A stretch of 43,383 nucleotides of DNA from a virus. Positions 32,294 to 38,176 of the stretch are shown here, piece after piece (position 1 is the first letter of the stretch; each line of letters starts with the position of its first letter). The notes below the pieces were generated by a model. It ran no database searches. It was not told the origin of the DNA and saw only the letters and a list, made by a program, of their open reading frames with translations. The stretch is taken from positions 1 through 43,383 of IMG/VR virus record IMGVR_UViG_3300049733_000221; one strand, 5' to 3'. The position numbers were made by a program, and so were the translations under genes.

Positions 32294-32499
32294 TTCAGCG
32301 GCGGCGTGTCCGGCACGTCCAGCGACTTGCTGACCAGCCATGATTGCCGGCCATCCACCGACCGCTTGAAGACGGCATAGCCGACAGGTTCCCCCAACGT
32401 CATCGGATCGCCGTCAGGGTAGCATGGATGGAGATTGTCGAAGGCCCAGAATTCTCCTGGGCCGTTCTTCCACAACCACAGTTTATCGCCGTCCTTCAT
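32290..32499 (-). CDS. Small hypothetical protein between terminase genes
   Basis: A 69-residue protein with aromatic-rich beta segments (KLWLWKNGPGEFWAFDN, VGYAVFKRSVDGRQSWLVSK). ATG 32499 overlaps the small-terminase stop by four bases, and its own stop overlaps the cysteine-cluster gene. It is probably co-translated with both. No family recognised; the compact SH3-like look of the sequence is only an impression. Confidence 0.7.
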   Translation of the reverse strand: MKDGDKLWLWKNGPGEFWAFDNLHPCYPDGDPMTLGEPVGYAVFKRSVDGRQSWLVSKSLDVPDTPPLK

Positions 32500-32981
32500 T
32501 GGATCGCCTTTGGCGCGAACTGACGCTGCCACTCCTCCGGCGACAGCGTGATCTCCTTCGTGGGTTCCCGGGCCGGCTTGGAGATGATGTGCATCTCGAT
32601 CTCGGTCTTGTCGGCGAGATGGCCCATCATCTTGGCGATGCCCATGACAGCGCTCACCGCCGCAGCGTACTGGCCCTCGTCAACCGCAGAAAAAGCAATG
32701 TGTTCGAGTCGAGCACAGAGGTTCTCAATCGAATAATCGAGGCGCTCGACCTGTCGCTTCCTGAGCTCGTCCAGGTAGCGCACCAGCCGCGCGCGGCCGA
32801 GCACCTCGTCCTGCCGCACTCCGCTGGCATAGCCGGCCTTCCGAAACGCTGCAGCCTTCGACAGGCCGCCAGCCAGCCCCTGCACCAGGACACGCTCCTT
32901 GTCGGTGAGCGCCTCCTTCCGCTGCCCGGTGCGCGCCGCTCGAGCGGCGGCCAGATTATGCGAACCGAACGTCTTCTTCAC
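32496..32981 (-). CDS. terS: Terminase small subunit
   Basis: A 161-residue protein. The N-terminal part has the small-terminase DNA-binding pattern: LTDKERVLVQGLAGGLSKAA, AFRKAGYASG, then VRYLDELRKRQ. The central part is helical and probably oligomerises (AVSAVMGIAKMMGHLADKTE); the C-terminus should contact the large subunit. It starts at GTG 32981, overlapping the previous stop. It would pick the packaging site on phage DNA. Confidence 0.8.
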   Translation of the reverse strand: MKKTFGSHNLAAARAARTGQRKEALTDKERVLVQGLAGGLSKAAAFRKAGYASGVRQDEVLGRARLVRYLDELRKRQVERLDYSIENLCARLEHIAFSAVDEGQYAAAVSAVMGIAKMMGHLADKTEIEMHIISKPAREPTKEITLSPEEWQRQFAPKAIQ

Positions 32982-33586
32982 CAGCGGCGCGCCCTCGACG
33001 GATCAAAGAAGATCGCCCCTGGATTGAAGCCGAAGGGAGCACTGCCACCGGCATATTTGTCCATGCCCTTCAGCATGTTGGCCACCGGATCCTGCTGCAG
33101 TGCCGGCGGCGTCGACGCCAGCACCGACGCTTGGCTCAGCGCCGGGTTCATCGGCACCGGGTTGCCCCGCAGGCGGGCGTCGGCGAGCTCGTTCGGCGGT
33201 GTGTAGAGATTGCCGAGCCCCGGCTTGAACGCGCCCAGGCCGAGATTCGGCGGCGCGCCGCCCCCCGGCTCGAATACCGGACCCACCGGCCCCGGCATGG
33301 TGCGGCCCTGGCCGGGGCCGACCGGGCTGTTGGCTGCATAAGGGTTCGGCGACGGCGCGAGATCGGGCGACGTCATGTCGCGGCGCGGCGTCGATGCCGT
33401 CTTTACCGGCGATATCTTGTAGGGCGACGTCGATTTCTTCTTGCCGCCGCTCGAGGCGGCCTTCTTGCCGCCGCCCTTGGTGGTCTTTCCGTGGATGGCC
33501 GACGTTCGGTTGCCCTGCGCGTTGCGCTTCCAACTGGACCCCTGCGGGCCGCTTGTGGTGTAGGTACTGCCTTCAGCCATCATCAT
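32978..33586 (-). CDS. Low-complexity basic protein, unknown function
   Basis: A 202-residue protein starting at the first of three consecutive ATGs (33586, 33583, 33580). The N-terminal third is Gly/Ser/Lys-rich with basic clusters (GKTTKGGGKKAASSGGKKK), resembling nucleic-acid-binding tails. The rest is Pro/Gly/Asn-rich and extended. The genes on either side overlap it by four bases. It could coat or condense DNA, or be a virion protein; there is no family evidence. Confidence 0.65.
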   Translation of the reverse strand: MMMAEGSTYTTSGPQGSSWKRNAQGNRTSAIHGKTTKGGGKKAASSGGKKKSTSPYKISPVKTASTPRRDMTSPDLAPSPNPYAANSPVGPGQGRTMPGPVGPVFEPGGGAPPNLGLGAFKPGLGNLYTPPNELADARLRGNPVPMNPALSQASVLASTPPALQQDPVANMLKGMDKYAGGSAPFGFNPGAIFFDPSRARRW

Positions 33587-33792
33587 GTCCCTTCCAGCAC
33601 CGTCAGAACCTGGAGTGCCATCATAAACCGTTTTTCGGCCTTGCGCGCGGCTTGCCAGTAGTTGTTGGGCGGCGTCATCTTCTTGGCGCTGCACTCCTGG
33701 ACCAGCCGCTGCACCGCGTTGCGCTCCGCCAGCCACTCCTGGCGCAGCGTTTCCACGTATAGCGCCTCCTGGGTGAGGCTAAACTTCTCCAC
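33583..33792 (-). CDS. Small helical hypothetical protein
   Basis: A 69-residue protein starting at GTG 33792, 14 bases inside the upstream gene. It is entirely helical (LYVETLRQEWLAERNAVQRL, RKAEKRFMMALQVLTVLE), with a two-helix hairpin look. It is part of the string of overlapping small genes before the terminase. Function unknown. Confidence 0.65.
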   Translation of the reverse strand: MEKFSLTQEALYVETLRQEWLAERNAVQRLVQECSAKKMTPPNNYWQAARKAEKRFMMALQVLTVLEGT

Positions 33793-34126
33793 CCTCCGCC
33801 TCCACCGTCAGGCCCCTGGTGATCTTGATGCCGGAGAGCTCGTTGCGCAGCGCAAAGGCGAACAGCGGCCACGCCTGCCGGATGGCGTCCTCCCTCGAGA
33901 ACTTCTGCCCGAGCTCGGCGTTGAAATTCTCGGGATCCGCCGGCGCGGTCTTCCCCAAGACGACGAAGCCGTTCTTGAACATGATCTCGCAGATGGTCAT
34001 GTGGTCCAGCAGCGCGCCCCGCGTGTAATTCTCGTTCATGATCTGGCTCTCGATGTAGGCGAGGCTGATCCTCCAGGGCGTCTTCTGCACCGCGCGAGAG
34101 GCTTCGTCAGTCTGTTCCAGGCTCAT
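33779..34126 (-). CDS. Gp49/Sf6 gp66-family phage protein
   Basis: A 115-residue protein matching the pattern of N4 gp49 / Sf6 gp66 family proteins: IMNENYTRGALLDHMTICEI, then FKNGFVVLGKTAPADPENF and GQKFSREDAIRQAWPLFAF. The family is widespread in phages but has no firmly established role. Here it lies in the small-gene cluster at the head of the late block. The family assignment is by motif recall. Confidence 0.75.
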   Translation of the reverse strand: MSLEQTDEASRAVQKTPWRISLAYIESQIMNENYTRGALLDHMTICEIMFKNGFVVLGKTAPADPENFNAELGQKFSREDAIRQAWPLFAFALRNELSGIKITRGLTVEAEGGEV

Positions 34127-34403
34127 CCCAGGTTCTCCGATGTTGGATGTTCTCGTTCACCGTCACGATGTCCTGGCCGGCATCGCTCCGCAGCGGCGCG
34201 CGCGGCGCGAACGGCCGCGTGCGCTCTTGCCCGCTCCAGCCGGTTCCCCTCGCGTTCTCGTCGGTCGGGTACGGCGGCATGGGGTAGCAGTCGGCCGGCT
34301 TCGTCAGCCACGCCCACAGCCGCTCGCTCGCGCCGAAAGGGAATGGCGGCATGTCCTCGGGCTGTCGCCCTATCCAGCCGAGAAACCTCAGAAGCCGGCG
34401 CAT
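34107..34403 (-). CDS. Small Pro/Trp-rich hypothetical protein
   Basis: A 98-residue protein with ATG 34403 sharing a base with the upstream stop, overlapping the following gene start by 20 bases. Residues 1-45 are compact and Trp-rich (LLRFLGWIGRQ, RLWAWLTKP); the rest is Pro/Arg/Thr-rich and extended. No signal or membrane segment. Function unknown. Chosen over another open frame of the same region because its ends couple to the neighbours. Confidence 0.6.
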   Translation of the reverse strand: MRRLLRFLGWIGRQPEDMPPFPFGASERLWAWLTKPADCYPMPPYPTDENARGTGWSGQERTRPFAPRAPLRSDAGQDIVTVNENIQHRRTWDEPGTD

Positions 34404-34612
34404 CAGTCCTTGGTGTCGTGCTGCGTCGGCGCGTCGACCACGCGGTCCGGCACGTCGTGCTGCAGCGCGGTCGACTCGCCGTAGCCGTGCTCGACGTTGG
34501 TCATCCTGACCGCCTCGTCCCTCGACGTGTTCATGCGCCTCAGGTTTTCCTGAAGCGTCAAATGGTACTGGTCCTTGCTGCACGGCATCTCAATGCTCCC
34601 TTCCATCGTCAT
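34403..34612 (-). CDS. Small hypothetical protein
   Basis: A 69-residue hydrophilic protein; ATG 34612 overlaps the upstream stop by four bases. It has a helical middle (YHLTLQENLRRMNTSRDEAV) and an acidic/His-containing tail. It is one of the chain of overlapping small genes that begin the late block. No family recognised. Confidence 0.6.
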   Translation of the reverse strand: MTMEGSIEMPCSKDQYHLTLQENLRRMNTSRDEAVRMTNVEHGYGESTALQHDVPDRVVDAPTQHDTKD

Positions 34613-34761
34613 CCAAAAATCCACAACGCGATCACCAGCGCCGCCGCCAGCCACACCGCGCCGGCGATGACCATCCCGACGGCCAGCCCGCGCGCCTCGC
34701 GCATCGGATCGGCAGTGAACTCGTTAGGATCGCGCTCGAAATGGTAGGACAACACGTTCAT
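34609..34761 (-). CDS. Tiny single-pass membrane protein
   Basis: A 50-residue protein with ATG 34761 and GGAGG seven bases upstream. A charged N-terminus (YHFERDPNEFTADPMREAR) leads into one C-terminal transmembrane helix (LAVGMVIAGAVWLAAALVIA). It is probably a tail-anchored inner-membrane protein. Position at the start of late transcription, before packaging genes, hints at early-late host interference such as superinfection exclusion, but this is a guess. Confidence 0.6.
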   Translation of the reverse strand: MNVLSYHFERDPNEFTADPMREARGLAVGMVIAGAVWLAAALVIALWIFG

Positions 34762-34847
34762 CTCGACCTCCGGCTCTGCACCATGACGATCACCACCGCC
34801 AGCGCCAGGGCGGCCACCGCCGGCCATCCGTGGCCGATCTCAGGCAT
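34758..34847 (-). CDS. Very small membrane peptide
   Basis: A 29-residue reading frame (MPEIGHGW, then AVAALALAVVIVMV and QSRRSR): one transmembrane helix with a basic end, in the positive-inside pattern. Its TGA overlaps the ATG of the next gene, and its start lies inside the end of the gene before, so it fits the overlap style of the block. The ribosome site is weak. Coding status is uncertain. Confidence 0.4.
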   Translation of the reverse strand: MPEIGHGWPAVAALALAVVIVMVQSRRSR

Positions 34848-35007
34848 GTCGCGGCAGCCGGTACGCACCGCCCGTCTTCACCGGCTTCGGCCGCTTCGGC
34901 TTGGTCCCCGGCGCGGTCGAGCGTGGAACCTGCTGCTCGTGGTCGCCCTTCATCGGGGCGTTCTGGTCCGAACCCTTGGCGCAGTAGAACGGTGAACCCT
35001 TCTTCAT
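34840..35007 (-). CDS. Small basic protein
   Basis: A 55-residue Lys/Pro-rich basic protein ([20 protein letters not shown], then [19 protein letters not shown]). ATG 35007 overlaps the upstream stop by four bases and has AGGGGAAG upstream. High positive charge suggests nucleic-acid or membrane-lipid contact. Function unknown. Confidence 0.5.
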   Translation of the reverse strand: MKKGSPFYCAKGSDQNAPMKGDHEQQVPRSTAPGTKPKRPKPVKTGGAYRLPRHA

Positions 35008-35177
35008 CGCTTCGACTTCCCCTTGTGCACCGGCAACTTGAACGGCCCGCTCGAGCGCCGCTTGGCCTTGTCGGCGGCGACGAACTCAGCGCCCACCGAT
35101 TGTGGTATGCCGAGCGTGCTCCTCCCGGCCTTCGCGGCCTGCATGGCCCGTCGTTGAGCCTCCGATACGGAAGGCAT
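35004..35177 (-). CDS. Small basic protein, first gene of the late block (DUF3008-like)
   Basis: A 57-residue basic protein opening with [20 protein letters not shown] and containing [14 protein letters not shown]. This resembles the small MP(A/S)xSxxQRRxM family found in many phages near head or packaging genes (DUF3008-like), whose role is not settled. It is the promoter-proximal gene of the minus-strand block and diverges from the plus-strand gene at 35247. Confidence 0.65.
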   Translation of the reverse strand: MPSVSEAQRRAMQAAKAGRSTLGIPQSVGAEFVAADKAKRRSSGPFKLPVHKGKSKR

Positions 35178-35246
35178 TGGTCGACACCCCTGGTATCCAC
35201 GGTCGATCCGTTACTATATGCTCATCACATCCCTGGAGGGAAGACC
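35178..35246. promoter_or_regulatory. Divergent intergenic region between late (minus) and right-arm (plus) operons
   Basis: This 69-base gap must hold the start signals for both directions. A CCGTTAC site (35208-35214) lies in its centre, overlapping AT-rich TACTATATG. On the minus strand TATAGT could be a -10 box, but I see no good -35. CCTGGAGG at its right end is the ribosome site for 35247. The arrangement fits a switch between early and late expression controlled by a CCGTTAC-binding protein. Confidence 0.5.
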
Positions 35247-35498
35247 ATGAAACCAAACACCTTGATGGACGTCACCGAGCTCGCCTGGGACGACATCCGA
35301 ACCCACGGCGAGGGCACCGAGTTCGGCGTGGTGGTGATCGTGCTGCACAACACCGGCACCGAGATGCAGACCCAGGTCGGCGCGAACGTCGAGCCCGCCA
35401 TCGTCAAGCTTGCCGTCGCGGAACTGGCCCGCGACTGGGATCGCACCGGCGGCGACTTCCACGTCTTCCCGCCGAAAAAGCTGAGGAAAGCCGTATGA
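35247..35498 (+). CDS. Small hypothetical protein upstream of the XRE regulator
   Basis: An 83-residue acidic protein with ATG 35247 and CCTGGAGGG ten bases upstream. Two beta strands (FGVVVIVLHNTG, MQTQVGANV) and a helix (PAIVKLAVAELARDWDRTG). It overlaps the regulator start by four bases. It may be a partner or antagonist of that regulator. No family recognised. Confidence 0.7.
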   Translation: MKPNTLMDVTELAWDDIRTHGEGTEFGVVVIVLHNTGTEMQTQVGANVEPAIVKLAVAELARDWDRTGGDFHVFPPKKLRKAV

Positions 35499-35725
35499 CC
35501 CCTCGAGAGTTCAAGCTAATCCGCCACTCCCTCTTGCTGACCCAGCAAGAACTTGCAGACTTGCTCGGCTATCGCCAGAAGGTCAGGATCTCGGAGTACG
35601 AGCGCTCGACCAACCCCGTCCCAATCCCCGACCATATCGCCATGGCGATGTACGAGCTCGAGCGCACCGCCGGCAGGAGCACCGGCAAGATGGTGCGTGA
35701 CTGGTCACCCCGTCGCGCAGCTTAG
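35495..35725 (+). CDS. XRE/Cro-C1-type transcription regulator
   Basis: A 76-residue DNA-binding protein. The helix-turn-helix is clear: HSLLLTQQELADLLGYRQ with the recognition helix around KVRISEYERSTNPVP and a third helix HIAMAMYELERT. It has no extra domain, so it probably works as a dimer on short inverted repeats. It lies next to the 715-base non-coding region rich in inverted repeats, making it the best candidate to bind CCGTTAC or the iteron sites. In a phage without an integrase it is more likely an early/late switch than a lysogeny repressor. Confidence 0.85.
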   Translation: MTPREFKLIRHSLLLTQQELADLLGYRQKVRISEYERSTNPVPIPDHIAMAMYELERTAGRSTGKMVRDWSPRRAA

Positions 35726-35832
35726 TGAACCTAACTTCGTTGTTTGGTTCACTGCGTGGGTGGGTGGAGTCCCTGATCGATCCTTGAAGTAACGGTTTCG
35801 CTGGGACCCTATCCCCGCGCAAGGGTGGTAGC

Positions 35833-35855
35833 GGCCCCGAAAAAATTTCGGGGCC
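35833..35855. terminator. Perfect hairpin after the XRE gene
   Basis: GGCCCCGAAA, AAA, TTTCGGGGCC: a perfect 10-base stem with a 3-base loop, 108 bases after the regulator stop. T bases lie inside the stem rather than after it. It may terminate the short regulator transcript. Confidence 0.5.
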
Positions 35856-35920
35856 GGCCCGCCGACGATCCCCCGGGCCGCCTACCCTCCACCTCGACAG
35901 TATAAGCGCGCACATCGCAA

Positions 35921-35961
35921 GTAACGGTTTGGTATAGATTTTTTCTATACCAAACCGTTAC
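35921..35961. repeat. 17-base perfect inverted repeat containing two CCGTTAC sites
   Basis: GTAACGGTTTGGTATAG and its exact complement flank a 7-base AT loop (ATTTTTT). The ends are GTAACGG and CCGTTAC, the motif repeated elsewhere in the right arm. This is the strongest inverted repeat in the window, and it could act as an operator, a cruciform at an origin, or a terminator. Confidence 0.8.
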
Positions 35962-36020
35962 AGTATAGATGGGCTCGAGAGGGTGCTGGAGCGCCACACC
36001 CCAAGGTTGCACAGATAGGT

Positions 36021-36043
36021 CTCCTGACAGTGCTTGTCAGGAG
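36021..36043. other. 9-base-stem hairpin
   Basis: CTCCTGACA and TGTCAGGAG close a 5-base loop (GTGCT) inside the control region. No T-run follows, so its role is unclear. Confidence 0.5.
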
Positions 36044-36117
36044 CTCGACTTGACACGGCGGAATTTCCGATTCCACCGCCGGGAATAATAGGAGGGTGCG
36101 CGGCGAGTCGCGCCTCC

Positions 36118-36317
36118 GAGAGCACAACGTGCATAGTATATGCACCCGAATGTTGTGCTCTCGTGCCATGGTTTGTGCTCAGCACATAAAAGTTTGTGCT
36201 CTCGACATTGAATGAAATCAAACACTTAAGAGAGCACAAAGCCGAGAGCACATGAGAGCACAAGCGAGAGCACAAGCGAGAGCACAAGGCCGTTTTTCGA
36301 GCAATGTTTGTGCTCTC
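36118..36317. repeat. Iteron-like array of GAGAGCACAA 10-mers
   Basis: Eight exact copies of GAGAGCACAA or its complement: plus at 36118, 36230, 36254, 36266, 36278; minus at 36153, 36194, 36308. Near-copies lie at 36173 (minus, eight matching bases) and 36244 (plus, nine of ten). The copies at 36254, 36266 and 36278 are exactly 12 bases apart. A separate palindrome GTGCATA-GTA-TATGCAC lies at 36129-36145. The array resembles replication-origin iterons or a multi-operator; repeat units are far too short and close for CRISPR. Confidence 0.8.
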
Positions 36318-36398
36318 CTAAGTCATTGATTTCATTGAATCCCGACAGCACACTTTTTCACGCTTAAACACGTTTTTCGCTTGCAATCTCCAGCAAAA

Positions 36399-36419
36399 CC
36401 GTTACAAGGAATGTAACGG
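36399..36419. promoter_or_regulatory. Inverted pair of CCGTTAC sites
   Basis: CCGTTAC (36399-36405), seven bases, GTAACGG (36413-36419), ending four bases before an AACCTGGAG leader (36424-36432). It is placed to control transcription or translation of the glycosylase-like gene at 36441. Confidence 0.65.
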
Positions 36420-36440
36420 ATTAAACCTGGAGAGCAAATC

Positions 36441-37031
36441 ATGTATGACCGCGATATGCCGTTAATGCGCACACACGCATTGCGCGATCCAAACGGGCTT
36501 GTCGACATCGTCGCCTTTGTCCTGTGCACCATCCAGCAGCCGCTCCAAAGTGTCGCCAATCAAATGCGCGACATTCGCGAGAACGGCGAGAATTCCAAAT
36601 ACCTCTTTGGATCGAAGCGCGGTGGTTACGCCTACGCGGTGGCACACAAGGAAGTCATTTTCGCCGCAGTGAGTGAAGCGGTGCGTGTCAACGACGTCGT
36701 CGGCGCGGTGGATGTGCTGTCGAATATTCCCGGCCTGGGGATAGTGAAAGCTAGCTTCATCGCCCAGATAGTCGGCCTGGAGGTCGCCTGTTTGGACACG
36801 CACAATCTTAGGCGGCTTGGCTTGGCGGAAAGCGCTTTCAAGCTGGCGAAAAGCGTCAAGCCTGAGACAAAGCGCAAGAAAATCGCCGATTATGTTGCAC
36901 TTTGCAGCGCAACCGGCGGTGCGCGTCATTGGTGGAATTCCTGGTGCGACTTTGTCGCCGGCAATAGGGCAAACAAATCGCTCGTGAGCGGTGACGCCGT
37001 GAGCGCCTACCATGTGGCTTGCCTCTCTTGA
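36441..37031 (+). CDS. HhH-GPD (DNA glycosylase-like) protein
   Basis: A 196-residue protein with a helix-hairpin-helix IPGLGIVKASFIAQIVG (residues ~96-112) followed by LDTHN with Asp119. In Nth/MutY-type glycosylases the hairpin LPGVG.. is followed by VDTH, and this Asp is catalytic. The lysine that marks bifunctional enzymes is not at its usual place (Val instead), so a monofunctional base-excision type or a non-catalytic DNA binder is possible. No iron-sulphur Cys cluster is seen. It might remove modified bases from host DNA or protect phage DNA. The leader is AACCTGGAG at 36424. Confidence 0.7.
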   Translation: MYDRDMPLMRTHALRDPNGLVDIVAFVLCTIQQPLQSVANQMRDIRENGENSKYLFGSKRGGYAYAVAHKEVIFAAVSEAVRVNDVVGAVDVLSNIPGLGIVKASFIAQIVGLEVACLDTHNLRRLGLAESAFKLAKSVKPETKRKKIADYVALCSATGGARHWWNSWCDFVAGNRANKSLVSGDAVSAYHVACLS

Positions 37032-37054
37032 GGCAAGCCGCTATAATCCGTTAC
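37016..37054 (+). promoter_or_regulatory. Hairpin, sigma-70-like promoter and CCGTTAC site
   Basis: A 10-base-stem hairpin (GGCTTGCCTC/GAGGCAAGCC, 37016-37039) spans the stop of the glycosylase-like gene. Overlapping it is TTGCCT (37019), a 17-base spacer and a perfect TATAAT (37042-37047), directly followed by CCGTTAC (37048-37054), which would cover the transcription start. This is the clearest host-type promoter in the window and fits repression by a CCGTTAC-binding protein. Confidence 0.65.
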
Positions 37055-37074
37055 TGAAACCTGGAGAAAATCAC

Positions 37075-37266
37075 ATGGCCAAAATTCTATGGCGCGTTTA
37101 TTACCCTCTGATCACCCGCGACACGTTCGCTGATTTCGATACGCACGCCGAAGCGGTCAAGTTCGCCGGTGAAATGCGCAACCGCAATTCGCCTTACCTG
37201 AGTATCCACGCATGGCGGAGGGTTTCGATTGTCGAGATTCTCGACCAGGAACCGGAGGGTGTTTGA
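37075..37266 (+). CDS. Small hypothetical early protein
   Basis: A 63-residue protein starting eight bases after AACCTGGAG (37058-37066). Sequence: MAKILWRVYYPLITRDTFAD, a helix (THAEAVKFAGEMRNRN) and a closing strand. It is a compact alpha/beta fold and is coupled to the next gene (TGATG). Function unknown; it stands behind the best promoter in the region, so it is probably expressed early. Confidence 0.7.
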   Translation: MAKILWRVYYPLITRDTFADFDTHAEAVKFAGEMRNRNSPYLSIHAWRRVSIVEILDQEPEGV

Positions 37267-37463
37267 TGCGGTGGATTGTGGTTATTCGCTACCTCGACGG
37301 TGTCGAAGGCACCGTCGAGGTTTTCGCACCGAATAAGAGCGAAGCCGCTTATCGAGGGTGCGTGAAGGCCGAAGTCAGCTTCGGCGGTGTCGAAAAGGTA
37401 GTGAAGGTCTATTCGACCGAGGCGCATCGGAAGGCGCGTCGCCGCATGGTGGCGCACCTGTGA
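37266..37463 (+). CDS. Small hypothetical early protein
   Basis: A 65-residue basic protein, beta-rich at first (MRWIVVIRYLDGVEGTVEVF) with a helix and a positively charged end (HRKARRRMVAHL). The start shares a base with the previous stop, with GGAGGG upstream. A hairpin (37472-37496) follows. No family recognised. Confidence 0.7.
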   Translation: MRWIVVIRYLDGVEGTVEVFAPNKSEAAYRGCVKAEVSFGGVEKVVKVYSTEAHRKARRRMVAHL

Positions 37464-37471
37464 TCGAGTTT

Positions 37472-37496
37472 AATGGGGCCGCGCGGCGGCCCCATT
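37472..37496. terminator. 11-base-stem hairpin after a two-gene unit
   Basis: AATGGGGCCGC and GCGGCCCCATT with a GCG loop, nine bases after the stop codon. Stable and well placed to end the 37075-37463 unit, but without a T-run. The next AACCTGGAG leader follows at 37514. Confidence 0.6.
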
Positions 37497-37530
37497 GGGA
37501 ACGATCACGTTCAAACCTGGAGTGAAGGCA

Positions 37531-37899
37531 ATGAAAACGATTGAGTTTAACGTCCCGACTTTCGCGGACAATGATCATCCGCCGGTGCTCGAGAAGCGCA
37601 CCGGGCACAAGATATGGCTCGAGCTCGGCACCGGCAGCAAGCGCAAACGTGCGTTTGTGCTGCAGCGCGACCACAACAACCGACCCTCGATCCTGAGCGA
37701 CTTCGCATCGGGATTCCGTGTCACCGACCTGGGGCCGCTGATGTTGCGCTCGTTCGTCGCTCATCCCGCGATGCACCGTGAAATGCCGCGCGATTGGCGG
37801 TGGCAGGCGCAGCTATGGCTCGATGCCACGATTGAGCGCCAGGGGCTGAAGACAGTCGAGATGAAGCTGAATTCGGTGCCGGTGATCAATCATGGCTAA
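37531..37899 (+). CDS. Hypothetical early protein
   Basis: A 122-residue protein starting eight bases after AACCTGGAG (37514-37522). It has a beta-rich N-terminal half (KIWLELGTGSKRKRAFVLQR) and a helical C-terminal half with Trp and Arg (MPRDWRWQAQLWLDATIERQ). It overlaps the next gene by eight bases. No known domain; a nucleic-acid-binding role is possible from its basic surface residues. Confidence 0.7.
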   Translation: MKTIEFNVPTFADNDHPPVLEKRTGHKIWLELGTGSKRKRAFVLQRDHNNRPSILSDFASGFRVTDLGPLMLRSFVAHPAMHREMPRDWRWQAQLWLDATIERQGLKTVEMKLNSVPVINHG

Positions 37900-38176
37900 G
37901 GTTCGCGAACAGATTGTCGACGCGGCGCTCGTGCACGGTGTGCGCGCCGCCGTGTCGGCACCCAGTCTGGCGGCCAGGGTGGTGCGCACCTGGGTCTATG
38001 TGTGGCTCGCGCCGGTGGTGCCGTTCCTGGCGATGGGGCTCTACAACATTGCCTATCGGCCTGAGATCGAGCAGCCTTTGGCTGCCGCTATCGTCATCCC
38101 GTTTTTCTGGTTTTTCCCGTCGATGGCGGTGGCGGCGGTGGGCATGATTATTTTCGCAGCGTTCCGTTACAAGTGA
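37892..38176 (+). CDS. Two-helix membrane protein
   Basis: A 94-residue protein with a helical, slightly basic N-terminus and two predicted transmembrane helices (about VYVWLAPVVPFLAMGLYNIA and FFWFFPSMAVAAVGMIIFAA). It is probably inserted in the host inner membrane early in infection. Its stop codon lies inside the CCGTTAC inverted repeat at 38164-38191. Candidate superinfection-exclusion or membrane-remodelling protein; unproven. Confidence 0.7.
   Translation: MAKVREQIVDAALVHGVRAAVSAPSLAARVVRTWVYVWLAPVVPFLAMGLYNIAYRPEIEQPLAAAIVIPFFWFFPSMAVAAVGMIIFAAFRYK

Larger units (their letters stand above)
35726..36440. other. 715-base non-coding control region, candidate origin of replication
   Basis: No convincing gene lies here. 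It holds, in order: a CCGTTAC site (reverse, 35789), a 10-base-stem hairpin (35833), a 17-base-stem inverted repeat (35921), a 9-base hairpin (36021), the 10-mer GAGAGCACAA array (36118-36317), an AT-richer stretch (36318-36398), a CCGTTAC pair (36399) and an AACCTGGAG leader (36424). Iterons next to AT-rich DNA beside early genes suggest an origin of replication or a dense operator. Short minus-strand open frames inside are unconvincing. Confidence 0.65.

Noticed and set aside
33607-33615. Another AACCTGGAG leader
   Set aside because: The 9-mer is on the plus strand inside a minus-strand gene and no plus-strand start follows at the usual distance; probably chance.
35495-35725. Lysogeny repressor
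   Set aside because: The XRE protein would suit, but no integrase, excisionase or attachment site was seen, so a temperate call is not supported.
35945-36287. Short minus-strand frames inside the control region
   Set aside because: Cys/Arg/Ser-rich, no ribosome site, and overlapping the iteron array; they look like chance open frames.
36118-36317. CRISPR array
   Set aside because: Repeat units are only 10-12 bases, occur in both orientations and lack regular spacers.
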